DNA of 64,000 bases from JAXDAY01 sp034679345. Lineage in GTDB: Bacteria > Eisenbacteria > RBG-16-71-46 > CAIMUX01 > VGJL01. Location of the stretch: assembly GCA_034679345.1 (NCBI GenBank), contig JAXDAY010000015.1, positions 62,001-126,000 on the forward strand, in the 5' to 3' direction. The stretch's first letter is position 1; each line of letters opens with the position of its first letter. The notes under the pieces are model-generated. The model was not told where the DNA came from, ran no database searches, and was given only the letters and a program-made list of their open reading frames with translations. The position numbers and the translations under genes were made by a program. Shown here one piece after another: positions 1 through 9,438 of the stretch.

Positions 1-164
1 CGATTGGCTGTGGAGGATGAGTCTCCGCAGGACCCTGCGTTCACCGTCACATCACCAAGGCCTCTGCGAGCGATCCGGCGAGGGCAGGGGCTGCCCGCCT
101 TCCGGTGGCCCCACCCCGAGCCAGCCTGTATCCTGGCGAAAACCTCGAACCTGGAGGTCGGACC
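1..164. other. Unassigned left edge of window
   Basis: Open frames cross this stretch on both strands but none shows a recognisable domain, and none is clearly the tail of an upstream gene. It holds the ribosome binding site of the mutase (GGAGG at 153-157). Confidence 0.4.
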
Positions 165-1826
165 GTGGACTGGACGCTCAAGCCCCTCGATGGAGTCACG
201 CCGCCCAGGGGACCACTTGTCGTGGCCATCCTGGACGGCATCGGAATCGGCGCTGGAGATGAGGCGGACGCGGTCGCGCGCGCGCACACGCCGACCCTCG
301 ATCACCTCCGTGCGGCCTACCCCAACCGGAAGCTCCGCGCCCATGGGACCGCCGTAGGACTCCCGTACGACTCCGACATGGGCAACTCCGAGGTGGGACA
401 CAACGCGATCGGCGCTGGACGCATCTTCGACCAGGGCGCGAAGCTGGTGAATCAGGCGATCGCGGACGGGACGCTCTTTCAAGGCGAGACCTGGGCGCGT
501 TTGACGCGCGGCTGTCTCGAGCGGAGAAGCCCCCTCCACCTCATCGGCCTTCTCTCCAACGGAAACGTCCACTCCCACATCGATCATCTCATCGCCCTCG
601 TCCGCGAGGCAGCGAAGCTCGGCATCCGCGAGGTCTACATCCATCCCCTCACGGACGGCCGCGATGTCACCGACGGCACCGCGATCGACTTCGTACGCGC
701 ACTCGAGGCCACCCTCGCCGAGTTCGATCGGCCGGAGGGCCATCGCTACCGGATCGCCTCCGGCGGCGGGCGCATGTTCGTCACGATGGACCGTTACGGC
801 GCCGACTGGCGGATCGTCGAGCGCGGGTGGAACGCTCATGTCCACGGGCAGGGGGCTCGCTTCCGCCGGGCATCCGACGCTGTCGAGGTCTTGCGCGCCG
901 GAATGGAGAACCCGTCCGACCAGTTCCTTCCAGCCTTCGTCATCGTCGATGAGAACGACGAGCCGGTCGGGCCGATCCGCGACGGCGCTTCGGTTGTCTT
1001 CTTCAATTTTCGTGGCGATCGCGCCATCGAGATCAGCCGCGCCTTCGAGGATGAGTCATTCCCCTACTTCAAGCGGGGGACCCGTCCAAAGGTCGACTAT
1101 GCCGGAATGATGCAGTACGATGGTGACTTTCACATTCCGAAGTCGTTTCTCGTTTCCCCTCCGCGAATCGACCGCACCTTCGGCGAGTACCTGGCGAGAA
1201 ACGGAGTCCGCCAGTTCGCGTGCAGCGAGACGCAGAAGTACGGGCATGTGACCTACTTCTGGAACGGGAATCGCGGCGGGAAGTTCGAAGAGGCGCTGGA
1301 AGACTACAAGGAGATCAAGTCGGATCGCGTCCCGTTCGAGCAACGACCCTGGATGAAGGCCGCTGAGATCACCGATGCGGTAATTCGCTCCTTGCGGACT
1401 CGGCAGAGGTACGGACTCATCCGGTTGAACTACGCCAATGGCGACATGGTTGGCCACACCGGCTCGATCCCGGCGTCGATACTCGCGGTGGAGGCGGTCG
1501 ATCTGTGCCTCGCGCGGCTCCTTCCGGAGATCGCTCGCCGCGAGGGGATCGCCATCATCACCGCCGATCACGGAAACGCCGACGATATGTACGAGAGGCT
1601 GAAGGACGGATCGTTCGCGATCGATCCAGAGACCGGACGGCCGAAGCCCCGGTCGAGCCACAGCCTGAATCCGGTTCCATTCGTCGTCGCCGACCTTTCT
1701 CGGCCGGAGCGCTGGCGATTCCGCGGGGATCTCCCTGATGCGGGTCTGGCCAACATCGCGGCGACCGCGCTTCATCTCATGGGATTCCGGGCCCCCGAGG
1801 GTTACGAGTCGAGCCTGCTCGAATAG
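165..1826 (+). CDS. gpmI: 2,3-bisphosphoglycerate-independent phosphoglycerate mutase
   Basis: Interconverts 3- and 2-phosphoglycerate in glycolysis and gluconeogenesis in the cytoplasm, using two Mn2+ ions and a phosphoserine intermediate. The alkaline-phosphatase-fold signature is visible: VAILDGIGIG near the N-terminus, then MGNSEVGHNAIGAG with the nucleophile Ser at about residue 75, GRDVTDGT, and the metal-ligand motif TADHGNADD near residue 468. At 553 residues it resembles the longer (plant-like) iPGM subclass rather than the ~510-residue Bacillus type. I chose the GTG at 165 because GGAGG lies 7 bases upstream; an in-frame ATG at 105 has no comparable site. The next gene starts 10 bases downstream with its own GGGAGG, so the two are probably cotranscribed. 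Confidence 0.93.
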   Translation: MDWTLKPLDGVTPPRGPLVVAILDGIGIGAGDEADAVARAHTPTLDHLRAAYPNRKLRAHGTAVGLPYDSDMGNSEVGHNAIGAGRIFDQGAKLVNQAIADGTLFQGETWARLTRGCLERRSPLHLIGLLSNGNVHSHIDHLIALVREAAKLGIREVYIHPLTDGRDVTDGTAIDFVRALEATLAEFDRPEGHRYRIASGGGRMFVTMDRYGADWRIVERGWNAHVHGQGARFRRASDAVEVLRAGMENPSDQFLPAFVIVDENDEPVGPIRDGASVVFFNFRGDRAIEISRAFEDESFPYFKRGTRPKVDYAGMMQYDGDFHIPKSFLVSPPRIDRTFGEYLARNGVRQFACSETQKYGHVTYFWNGNRGGKFEEALEDYKEIKSDRVPFEQRPWMKAAEITDAVIRSLRTRQRYGLIRLNYANGDMVGHTGSIPASILAVEAVDLCLARLLPEIARREGIAIITADHGNADDMYERLKDGSFAIDPETGRPKPRSSHSLNPVPFVVADLSRPERWRFRGDLPDAGLANIAATALHLMGFRAPEGYESSLLE

Positions 1827-1836
1827 GGAGGACTCC

Positions 1837-3111
1837 ATGGAAGGATCGACGGCCGCGCTGCCCGATCGAGTCGACGTCGCCATCGTCGGCGGCGGGATCA
1901 GTGGACTCGTCTGCGCCCGCGCTCTCCTGAGGGCGGGGCGCGACGCGCACGTGTTCGAGGCGGAGGAGACTCTCGGCGGCCGGATGCGGACGGTGACGAC
2001 CGGCGATGGATTCCGCCTCGACCTCGGATTCCACGTCCTCTTGACGGGCTACCCCGCCGTGAGGCGCGAGATCGAGCTTGAGCGGCTCGATCTGCGGGAG
2101 ATTCCTCCCGGATGCGTCGTCGAGCGCGATGGGCAACTCCATCCACTCTCGGAGCCGCAGCGTGGGGGAAGCTCCATCGAGGCGCTGCGATTCCCCTTCG
2201 GCACACTGGGCGACAAGCTACGGCTCGCATCCCTCCGCAGGCGCGCTCTCGCCGGCGATGGCGCCCGCTCCCCCGACCGACCAACGATGGAGCACCTTCG
2301 CTCCTTCGGCTTCTCGAAGCGACTCATCGAATCGCTCTTCGTCCCCTTCTTTGGAGGAGTCTTCGCGGATCGGTCACTTTCGGGCTCTTCGCGCTACTTC
2401 GACTCGATTCTCGGAGCCCTCATGCGCGCTCCTGTAGCCATCCCGGCGGACGGGATCGGCGCCGTCCCCAGGCAGGTGTCCGAGTCGATACCCCCGCAAT
2501 CGATCCGCACCTCGACTCGCGTCGATTCCCTCCTCGTCGACGGTGAGCGCGTCGTCGGCGTGAGAATCGGAGAGGCGGATGTGCGCGCCTCCGCCGTCGT
2601 CCTCGCCTCGGGCCCTGCCGAGGCGACCGAGCTTGCGCAGATTCCGTTACCGGACTACCGCCTCCTCGGAACCACAGCCGTCTACTTCGCGGCCCCGGAA
2701 CCGCCCACCGATGAGAAGCGCATCTTTGTGCGGGCCGATCCGCAGGGATGGACGAACACCTTCGCAGTCCTGACGAACTCCGCTCCATCCCTCGCCCCGC
2801 CCGGACAGCACCTCTTGATGGGATCGATCGTCGGCGTTCCGGCGACGCACGAAGGGGCGATCGCGGAGTACGTCCGCTCGGAGATGGCATGGTGGTTCCC
2901 GCATGGGAAGACGCACGCCTGGCGATGGCTGCGATCGTTCAAGCTCCCCCATGCGCAATGGGCGTTCCCTCCGGGGATGGCCGAGCGCCTGCCCAAGGAG
3001 CGGACCGCGCGGCCGGGGCTCTACCTGGCGGGGGACATCACTCGCGAGCCGAGCATCGAGGGGGCGATTCGATCGGGACTCGCCGCCGCGGAGGAGGTGC
3101 TTCGCGGATAG
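1837..3111 (+). CDS. FAD/NAD(P)-dependent amine-oxidase-like oxidoreductase
   Basis: A flavin-dependent oxidoreductase of the amine oxidase / phytoene desaturase / protoporphyrinogen oxidase superfamily. The N-terminal Rossmann motif VAIVGGGISGLVCARALL, followed by FEAEETLGGRM, binds FAD. The C-terminal signature GLYLAGDITREPSIEGAIRSG closes the flavin site, as in carotenoid desaturases. Length (424 residues) is normal for the group. No signal peptide or membrane segment is evident. The start follows the gpmI stop by 10 bases and has GGGAGG at 1826-1831. The substrate cannot be told from sequence, and no carotenoid or haem genes lie nearby. The gene ends at a strong hairpin shared with the convergent peptidase gene. 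Confidence 0.8.
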   Translation: MEGSTAALPDRVDVAIVGGGISGLVCARALLRAGRDAHVFEAEETLGGRMRTVTTGDGFRLDLGFHVLLTGYPAVRREIELERLDLREIPPGCVVERDGQLHPLSEPQRGGSSIEALRFPFGTLGDKLRLASLRRRALAGDGARSPDRPTMEHLRSFGFSKRLIESLFVPFFGGVFADRSLSGSSRYFDSILGALMRAPVAIPADGIGAVPRQVSESIPPQSIRTSTRVDSLLVDGERVVGVRIGEADVRASAVVLASGPAEATELAQIPLPDYRLLGTTAVYFAAPEPPTDEKRIFVRADPQGWTNTFAVLTNSAPSLAPPGQHLLMGSIVGVPATHEGAIAEYVRSEMAWWFPHGKTHAWRWLRSFKLPHAQWAFPPGMAERLPKERTARPGLYLAGDITREPSIEGAIRSGLAAAEEVLRG

Positions 3112-3150
3112 GCGACCCCGTCTCGCCGCGGCGGACGAGGGGATCAAGAA

Positions 3151-3188
3151 GGGGCGATCCCTTCCCGCAAGCGAGAGAGGATCGCCCC
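3151..3188. terminator. Bidirectional hairpin between convergent genes
   Basis: A perfect 10-bp inverted repeat, GGGGCGATCC (3151-3160) and GGATCGCCCC (3179-3188), with an 18-base loop sits between two convergent stop codons. No long T-run follows in either direction, so it may stabilise 3' ends rather than act as a classical intrinsic terminator. Confidence 0.65.
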
Positions 3189-3210
3189 GAAGAGTCTTGG
3201 TCGCCGCGCT

Positions 3211-4833
3211 CTAACGAAGCAGGACTCCGGATCCGGTGGCGCTGCGGCCCCCCTCCGCGCGAATCCGAAGGAAGTAGACTCCGCTCGGCATCGCCCGGCC
3301 CTGCGCATCACGTCCGTCCCATGTCCAGGCCTGCGGACCGGCGACGCCCGCGCGGCCCGATTCCTTCTGGATCTCCCGGCCGGCGGCGTCGTAGATCGTC
3401 AGATCGACGGCCCCCGCACGGTCGAGCGAGTAGCGCATCGCGAGACCCCCGTCGATCGTGGGCCGCGCGCCGAGGAAAGCGAAGCGCGCCGCTTCGACTC
3501 CATCCCCAACCGCCGCCGGGTCCGCGCCCCGGCCCTGCAGCGTCACCACCAGCTGCGGCTCATCCGCGTCGTTCGTCTTGATCGTGATCGATCCGAGATA
3601 GGCGATCTGCATCGCCGGCGTGAAGGAGACGGTGATCGCGACCTCGCCCCCCGGAGGAACAAAGAAGTGAGAGCGATTGACCTGGAAGGCGATGTTCGAG
3701 GAGGTCACCTCGCGGATCGAGAGATGCGTCGTCCCGAGATTGCGCACGATGAGATCCCAGGTCGCCGTGTCACCTTGCGGGACGTCTCCGAAGTCATGGG
3801 AGGTCTCGGGCAACTCGACGTCGGGATCGATCGCCCCCGCAATCGCGCAAAGCATGCTGTCGGTGACGACATTGCCGCCGATGTCCTCCGCCCGCGCATA
3901 GACCCAGTAATCGCCGGCGGGGAAGAGCCCCGTCGGCCAGCTGTACGCGGCGTCCGTGCTCTCGACGAAGCCATCGCCGTCCGTGTTCGTCAGGATGAAG
4001 TAGAAGATCCGCTGGTCGTAGTTCCCGCGCGTCGCGAGCGGCGACTGCGTGCTGTAGATCACGCTCACAGTCGGATCGGGTGGGATATGGCCGGAGAAAT
4101 CGACGGTGCGAGTCGGGGCGACCGATTGCGTGGCGCCTTCGATCCAGTAGTCGATCCTCCAGGGATTCAGCCCCCACTGCGGCATGCCGACGATGTCCTT
4201 GATTCGCGAGACGATGTCGACGTTGCCGCTCAGATTCATCGCGTCGAGGATCGTCGCCTGCCCGTCGGGACGGAAGGCGAACTTCTGCCCGTTGTAGGTT
4301 GTCTCGAAGACGGGAGGGTCGGGATCGTCGTTCGGCACCATCTCGATCAGCGGATTGTCGATCGCCTCATACCATCCCCAGGGATAGCCTCCGGTCCCGA
4401 TCACCTTGTTGAAGTGGCAGTGGTGGAAGCTGGACACAGGCCAGTTCGCGGTCGTCCCGATATAGGCGTTCACGGCGACCGGATCCCCGATGTCGTACTG
4501 AAACGTCCCCGAGCTGATGTGCCAGTAGAGCCACCCCTCTCCACCCGAGACCGGCTCGCCGATCATGAGCCCGCTATATAGGGGATCGTTGTAGGTCGCG
4601 TGAGTGAGCGTTCCGTCGGAAACCGAGTAAGTCTCCTCGGGTCCCGCCGGTGTGACGAGGTCGATCCCGTCATGGTAGTAGGGGCTCCCGCCGTAGTTCT
4701 GGAACTCCCCATAGTGGTTGCCCACCCCGTGCGTCTGATCGAATGGCTGGTACGGCCACGGCACCGCCTGGACGAGCGTGGCGAACGCGAGAAAGAGGGC
4801 GGCGCAAAGGATACGATGCTCGAGCTTGTTCAT
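3211..4833 (-). CDS. Secreted M23-like peptidase with choice-of-anchor and FlgD-like C-terminal domains
   Basis: An exported 540-residue multidomain protein. A Sec signal peptide (residues 1-23, cleaved after LVQA) precedes a LytM/M23-like domain whose Zn ligands are readable: YYHDGID (His54, Asp58) and HCHF (His138, His140). This predicts cleavage of peptidoglycan or another glycine-rich peptide. A middle region (about 335-440, SHDFGDVPQGDTATW) looks like an ASH/choice-of-anchor-D beta-sandwich. The last ~75 residues (VDLTIYDAAGREI, DGRDAQGRAMPSGVYFLRI) form a FlgD-like sorting or anchor tail. I chose ATG 4833 because GGGGGAG lies just upstream; GTG 4851 would overlap the preceding stop but has no such site. 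It follows the propeller gene by 14 bases, so the two likely form an operon. Confidence 0.75.
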   Translation of the reverse strand: MNKLEHRILCAALFLAFATLVQAVPWPYQPFDQTHGVGNHYGEFQNYGGSPYYHDGIDLVTPAGPEETYSVSDGTLTHATYNDPLYSGLMIGEPVSGGEGWLYWHISSGTFQYDIGDPVAVNAYIGTTANWPVSSFHHCHFNKVIGTGGYPWGWYEAIDNPLIEMVPNDDPDPPVFETTYNGQKFAFRPDGQATILDAMNLSGNVDIVSRIKDIVGMPQWGLNPWRIDYWIEGATQSVAPTRTVDFSGHIPPDPTVSVIYSTQSPLATRGNYDQRIFYFILTNTDGDGFVESTDAAYSWPTGLFPAGDYWVYARAEDIGGNVVTDSMLCAIAGAIDPDVELPETSHDFGDVPQGDTATWDLIVRNLGTTHLSIREVTSSNIAFQVNRSHFFVPPGGEVAITVSFTPAMQIAYLGSITIKTNDADEPQLVVTLQGRGADPAAVGDGVEAARFAFLGARPTIDGGLAMRYSLDRAGAVDLTIYDAAGREIQKESGRAGVAGPQAWTWDGRDAQGRAMPSGVYFLRIRAEGGRSATGSGVLLR

Positions 4834-4847
4834 CTGCCACTCCCCCT

Positions 4848-5978
4848 TCACGGCAGAACCGTCTCGTAGACGGCGCGGCGCGTTGTGATGGTCAATGCGT
4901 CTCCCGAGGACCGCCAGAGGGCGGTCGGCGTGAAGATGTTCCAGTGCGCGAAACTCATCGCGGCACTGTGAAGCAGCGCTCCGTCGGCGCCGTAGACACG
5001 GACCTCGCCATCGGGATGCCGCCGTTCGGCAGGCGCCGCTGGCCCGAGATCGCGCGCGAGCCCCGCTGCGATTCGATCGGCGCCCGGAGAGAAGTCGATC
5101 GAGGTCCAGGCGAGCGACTCGCTGCCCGTCTCGATCCTTCCTGTTTCGAGGAGGTTCGCAGAGTCGTAGAGCCGGATCTCGTGCTTGCCGGCGATCGCGA
5201 TTCTGGAGCCGTCCGCGGCCACGGCGATCCGCCGGACGAGGAGGCCGCCCAGATCCGCGTTCGCGCCCACACGATCGTCACGGATGACAGTGATCCGATC
5301 GGGTCCCGCAACGGCCACGATCCCGGCCCCGCTCGAGGCCGCGACCAGCCTTCCTCCGGGAACGGACCAGACGACTCGGCCGGCGAGGTCGAACCCGACC
5401 GTCCCCTCCGAACCGCTCACGGCCAGGAACCGCCGACCCTCCGGATCGAAAGATCCTCCGAGAAGATGCGGAATCGAGACTTCTGCGACCCGCTCGCCTG
5501 CCTCTCCATAGAAGCGGAGGCGGTTCTCCCTCGGGATGTTGACATTGAGCTGTAGTCCGACAACCCCTCCGCGACTCGAGATCGCGTAGCTCACGTCCTC
5601 TGTCTGCTCAATGGCCCAGACCAGCCGGCCGCCCGCTTCATGGAGCTCGAAGCGCTCGGTGGGCGTGAAGTCTGCGGCGCCCGGTCGGTGAGTGAGCTTG
5701 CCGTAGAAGGCGCCGCTCGGCGCGAGAAACAGCCGCTGGCCTTCGACGGAGCGCGCGAGCGAGGCGGGAGCGGTCCCCGCCTCGAGCCTGTCGATCGCGG
5801 CGGCCCGCAGAACGGTCACATCCTGCGACGGGCCGATCGCGGCGAGGAAGAGATCGTCATCGAATCTCGCGAGTTCCCGAAGCTCCAGATCTGCCGCGGA
5901 GGAGAGACTGGATGCCATGAGGAGCGCGGCGAGGAAGAGGACCTCCCTCGGCCGCATCGAATGAAGAACGAGATGCAT
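4848..5978 (-). CDS. Secreted beta-propeller-like protein of unknown function
   Basis: A 376-residue exported protein. The N-terminus has a hydrophobic segment ending in SSLSSAA, consistent with a Sec signal peptide. The rest is built of repeated short beta-strand units such as FSPGADRIAAG, VAADGSRIAIAG and FDLAGRVVWSVPGG, typical of WD40/YVTN-type propellers that bind rather than catalyse. No catalytic motif is visible. ATG 5978 is preferred because GGAGG lies five bases upstream; ATG 5990 and ATG 5957 are alternatives. It is the first gene of a two-gene minus-strand unit with the M23-like protein, which suggests a shared envelope or extracellular role. Specific ligand unknown. Confidence 0.6.
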   Translation of the reverse strand: MHLVLHSMRPREVLFLAALLMASSLSSAADLELRELARFDDDLFLAAIGPSQDVTVLRAAAIDRLEAGTAPASLARSVEGQRLFLAPSGAFYGKLTHRPGAADFTPTERFELHEAGGRLVWAIEQTEDVSYAISSRGGVVGLQLNVNIPRENRLRFYGEAGERVAEVSIPHLLGGSFDPEGRRFLAVSGSEGTVGFDLAGRVVWSVPGGRLVAASSGAGIVAVAGPDRITVIRDDRVGANADLGGLLVRRIAVAADGSRIAIAGKHEIRLYDSANLLETGRIETGSESLAWTSIDFSPGADRIAAGLARDLGPAAPAERRHPDGEVRVYGADGALLHSAAMSFAHWNIFTPTALWRSSGDALTITTRRAVYETVLP

Positions 5979-6290
5979 GATGGCCTCCATGGATTGTGGG
6001 GGCGGCGGGCGCGGGGGTGCATTCTCCCTGGGATTCCCGCGGCGCGCAGCACCGCCCGGAACCGGGACCGCACTAAGGATACCCCAGTTCGGGCCATTAT
6101 GGTAGATGGAGAGGTATGCTCCAGTATTTGGGGAAAAACTCCCCTGGTTCGATGAGAATCGCCGATCGTCTGGGGGCGCCCGGTGATCGAGCGCCGCGCG
6201 ACGGTGGCGCGCTTCGGGCTGACATCCCCCCATGGCCGGGCGTAAACTCTGGTATTCCACGGGGTGTGGATGGGAAGAAGGGAGGATGCC
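5979..6290. other. Divergent intergenic region upstream of gdhA
   Basis: About 310 bases separate the minus-strand propeller gene from gdhA. The part nearest the propeller gene is AT-richer (6070-6150) and could hold its promoter, but I cannot fix the hexamers. The gdhA side contains the promoter-like pair listed separately. No small gene or structured RNA was recognised. Confidence 0.5.
6219..6248 (+). promoter_or_regulatory. Candidate sigma-70-type promoter of gdhA
   Basis: CTGACA (6219-6224, five of six matches to TTGACA) and TAAACT (6243-6248, four of six to TATAAT) are separated by 18 bases, about 40 bases ahead of the gdhA start. Pattern match only. Confidence 0.35.
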
Positions 6291-7577
6291 GTGAAAGAGA
6301 GAACCTACAACGCGTTCCAGGTCGCGCAGGCTCAGTTCGACAAGGTCGCCGATCAAATCGGCCTGGACGAATCCACTCGGGAGTTCCTTCGCTGGCCGAT
6401 GCGGGAGTACCACTTCAGCATCCCGGTCCACATGGACGACGGGAGCGTTAAGGTGTTCCGTGGATTCCGTTGCCAGCACAACGACTCGCGCGGACCCGGC
6501 AAGGGCGGAATCCGCTTCCATCCGCACGAGACGATCGATACGGTGCGCGCTCTTTCCATGTGGATGACATGGAAGTGCGCCGTGGTCGACATCCCGCTTG
6601 GGGGTAGCAAGGGCGGAGTCGTTTGCGATCCGCACAATCTCAGTCCGCGCGAGCAGGAGCAGATCTGCCGCGGATGGGTCCGGCAGATTTCTCGCGAGGT
6701 CGGTCCGGTCACCGACGTCCCGGCGCCCGACGTGATGACCTCGGCGCAGCACATGCTCTGGATGCTCGACGAGTTCGAGACGATCCACCGCGGCCACTAC
6801 CCGGGCTTCATCACCGGCAAGCCCGTCGGGATGGGCGGATCCCTCGGCCGGACCGAGGCGACTGGATTCGGCGTCGTCTTCACGCTGCGTGAGGCATTGA
6901 AGGAGCTGGGGATCCAGACCTCGGCCACGCGGGCGAGCGTGCAGGGATTCGGCAATGTCGCGCAGTACGCGATCCGGCTCTACCAGCAGCTCGGCGGGAA
7001 GGTGATCTGCGTCTCGAGCTGGGACCAGGCGGACCAGACCTCCTATTCGTTCAGCAAGGAGTCAGGGATCAACCTCGACGAGCTTCATGGCATCACCGAC
7101 GCTTTCGGCGGGATCGACAAGGCAAAAGCAAAGAGCCTTGGCTACGAGGTGCTTCCCGGGGCCGACTGGATCGCGCAAGACGTCGAGGTCCTGATGCCCT
7201 GCGCCCTGGAAAACCAGATCACGATCGAGAACGTAGGCCGGATCTCTCCAAAGGTGAAGGTCATCGCCGAGGGCGCCAACGGGCCGACCACGCCCGATGC
7301 CGACAAGGTGATCCACGAGCGCGGGATCTTCGTGATCCCCGACTTCCTCGCCAACGCCGGAGGAGTGACCTGCAGCTACTTTGAGCAGGTCCAGTGTAAC
7401 ATGAACTACTACTGGGAGAAGGACGAGGTGCTCGGGAAGCTGGACGTGAAAATGACGTCCGCCTTCCTGGCGGTGAGCGAGCTCGCCCGGCGGCAGAAGC
7501 TCTACATGCGGGACGCGGCCTACGTGATCGCCATCAGCCGGGTCGCGCAAGCCTGCAAGGATCGGGGCTGGCTCTAG
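6291..7577 (+). CDS. gdhA: Glutamate dehydrogenase (Glu/Leu/Phe/Val family)
   Basis: Reversible oxidative deamination of glutamate to 2-oxoglutarate and ammonia, cytoplasmic. The dimerisation/catalytic domain contains GPGKGGIR and PLGGSKGGV with the substrate-binding and catalytic lysines, and PAPDVMT. The NAD(P)-binding domain carries VQGFGNVAQYA (GxGxxA). Length 428 residues is standard for the hexameric small-subunit GDH. GTG 6291 was chosen because GGAGG lies at 6281-6285; an upstream ATG at 6264 has no good site. Two PEP/pyruvate-binding-domain genes follow on the same strand after an 80-base gap with a hairpin, so a link to 2-oxoglutarate/pyruvate metabolism is possible but unproven. 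Cofactor preference (NAD or NADP) is not decided here. Confidence 0.93.
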   Translation: MKERTYNAFQVAQAQFDKVADQIGLDESTREFLRWPMREYHFSIPVHMDDGSVKVFRGFRCQHNDSRGPGKGGIRFHPHETIDTVRALSMWMTWKCAVVDIPLGGSKGGVVCDPHNLSPREQEQICRGWVRQISREVGPVTDVPAPDVMTSAQHMLWMLDEFETIHRGHYPGFITGKPVGMGGSLGRTEATGFGVVFTLREALKELGIQTSATRASVQGFGNVAQYAIRLYQQLGGKVICVSSWDQADQTSYSFSKESGINLDELHGITDAFGGIDKAKAKSLGYEVLPGADWIAQDVEVLMPCALENQITIENVGRISPKVKVIAEGANGPTTPDADKVIHERGIFVIPDFLANAGGVTCSYFEQVQCNMNYYWEKDEVLGKLDVKMTSAFLAVSELARRQKLYMRDAAYVIAISRVAQACKDRGWL

Positions 7578-7614
7578 GCAGGGTCGCAATTGCTGTAGGT
7601 GCCCCAATGTGCCA

Positions 7615-7640
7615 CGCCGCCGGTTCTCCAGCCGGCGGCG
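7615..7640. terminator. GC-rich hairpin after gdhA
   Basis: CGCCGCCGG (7615-7623) and CCGGCGGCG (7632-7640) form a perfect 9-bp stem with an 8-base loop between gdhA and the next gene. No T-run follows; it may attenuate read-through or protect the gdhA transcript. Confidence 0.5.
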
Positions 7641-7656
7641 TCGGGGGAGAATGGGG

Positions 7657-9438
7657 ATGACTCCTCCGGACGACCGAAGCTTCGCCAAGTTCAACCGGGA
7701 GTTCTTCGATTCCACCGAGGACTTGACGGTCATCGGTCAAGGCTCGATCGGCGGAAAGGCGAAGGGGCTCGCCTTCATCAAGAAGACATTGGACGCCGAG
7801 TTCCCGGATGGCAGCTACAAGAACATCGCGATCAATATCCCACGCATGACCGTCATCGCCACCGAGCTCTTCGACTCGTTCATCGCAGAAAACGCTCTTC
7901 ACGAGATCGCTTCATCCGATGAGCCGGACGATCGCATCGCGCACGCATTTCAGCGGGGAAGCCTGCCGGCGCAGATCGTCGGGGACTTGAAGGCGCTGAT
8001 CGACTCGGTCCATCAGCCCCTCGCGATCCGGTCATCCAGCCTGCTCGAGGATGCGATGTTCCAGCCCTTCGCCGGGGTCTACTCGACGAAGATGATCCCG
8101 AACAACCAGCCCGACGCCGACTCCCGCTTCCGGAAGCTCGTCGAGGCGATCAAGTTCGTGTACGCCTCGACCTACTTCGCCGACGCCAAGTCGTATATCC
8201 GATCGACCGACAAGTCGGCAGCCGACGAGAAGATGGCGATCGTGATCCAGGAGGTGGTGGGGCGCAGGCACGAGGACCGGTTCTATCCCGACGTGTCCGG
8301 GGTCGTCCGATCCTATAACTTCTATCCCATGGGACACAGCGGACCGCATGATGGAGTCGTCCACTTGGCCCTGGGGCTGGGCAAGCAGATCGTCGACGGC
8401 GGACTCACCTGGAGCTATTCGCCGGCTTATCCCCGCACGAATCCGCCCTATGGGACGCTGCGAGACCTGCTCCGCCAGACCCAGGTCGACTTCTGGGCGG
8501 TCAACATGGGAAGGCCTCCGGCTTTCGATCCGATCCGCGAGACGGAGTATCTCCTTCGCTCCGGCATCGAAGTGGCCGAGGAGGACGGAACGCTGCGCTA
8601 CATCGCATCCACGTACGATCCGGAGTCCGACCGCCTGAAGATGGGCATCGGGGTCCCGGGGCCCCGCGTTCTCGACTTCGCAACGCTTCTCCGCCTCGAT
8701 CTGTTTCCTCTGAACGATCTCCTCTCGCGTCTGATGCGCGTCTCCGAGGACGCCGTCGGGAGCCCGGTTGAGATCGAGTTCGCCATGACGCTCCCCGATT
8801 CCGCCAGCGAACCGGCCCGATTCGGATTCCTCCAGGTCCGCCCCATGGTCGTCTCGAACGACGAAGTCCAGGTCGAGCTCCAAGAGATGGAGGGCCCCCG
8901 TGTGCTTGCCGCCTCGACCGCAGTCCTTGGCAACGGCATCGAGAGGGAAATCCGGGACATCGTCTTCTGCAAACCCGACGCGTTCGACACCGCCCACACG
9001 CAGTCGATCGCGCGGGAGGTGGAGGGGATCAATCAGACCCTCGCAAAGGAGGGGCGGCACTGTCTCCTGATTGGCTTCGGACGTTGGGGAACTTCCGATC
9101 CCTGGCTCGGAATCCCCGTGAAGTGGGGGCAGATCTCCCGCGCTCGGGCAATCGTCGAGGCCTCGATGCCGACCGTCAATGCCGATCCGAGCCAGGGCTC
9201 CCACTTCTTTCACAACATCTCGAGTTTCCGAGTGCTCTACTTTTCCGTCCGCCACACCGACCGATTCCACATCGACTGGAAGTGGCTCGCTCGTCAGGCG
9301 CAGATCGAAGAGACTCCGCATCTCCGGCACGTCCGGCTTGTGGCGCCCTTGTCGATCAAGGTCGACGGCCGCAGCGGCCGCGGCGTGATCGTGCGACCTC
9401 CCGATCCGACCGCCGACACAGGGAGTGAACGTCCATGA
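7657..9438 (+). CDS. PEP/pyruvate-binding (PPDK N-terminal-like) ATP-grasp protein
   Basis: A 593-residue cytoplasmic protein built on the ATP-grasp PEP/pyruvate-binding domain of pyruvate phosphate dikinase and PEP synthase. Visible motifs are GGKAKGL (~31-37), LAIRSSSLLED (~120-130) with the phosphate-binding arginine, and LQVRP (~394), the usual end of the ATP site. The swivelling phosphohistidine domain (GGxTSHAA) and the PEP/pyruvate TIM barrel are absent, so it cannot run the full PPDK/PPS cycle alone. A C-terminal module reading GFGRWGTSDPWLG and GSHFFHN (about 475-520) recurs in the next protein. I chose ATG 7657 (GGGGGAG seven bases upstream) over ATG 7651. Its TGA overlaps the next ATG (ATGA), indicating translational coupling. 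Substrate unknown. Confidence 0.75.
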   Translation: MTPPDDRSFAKFNREFFDSTEDLTVIGQGSIGGKAKGLAFIKKTLDAEFPDGSYKNIAINIPRMTVIATELFDSFIAENALHEIASSDEPDDRIAHAFQRGSLPAQIVGDLKALIDSVHQPLAIRSSSLLEDAMFQPFAGVYSTKMIPNNQPDADSRFRKLVEAIKFVYASTYFADAKSYIRSTDKSAADEKMAIVIQEVVGRRHEDRFYPDVSGVVRSYNFYPMGHSGPHDGVVHLALGLGKQIVDGGLTWSYSPAYPRTNPPYGTLRDLLRQTQVDFWAVNMGRPPAFDPIRETEYLLRSGIEVAEEDGTLRYIASTYDPESDRLKMGIGVPGPRVLDFATLLRLDLFPLNDLLSRLMRVSEDAVGSPVEIEFAMTLPDSASEPARFGFLQVRPMVVSNDEVQVELQEMEGPRVLAASTAVLGNGIEREIRDIVFCKPDAFDTAHTQSIAREVEGINQTLAKEGRHCLLIGFGRWGTSDPWLGIPVKWGQISRARAIVEASMPTVNADPSQGSHFFHNISSFRVLYFSVRHTDRFHIDWKWLARQAQIEETPHLRHVRLVAPLSIKVDGRSGRGVIVRPPDPTADTGSERP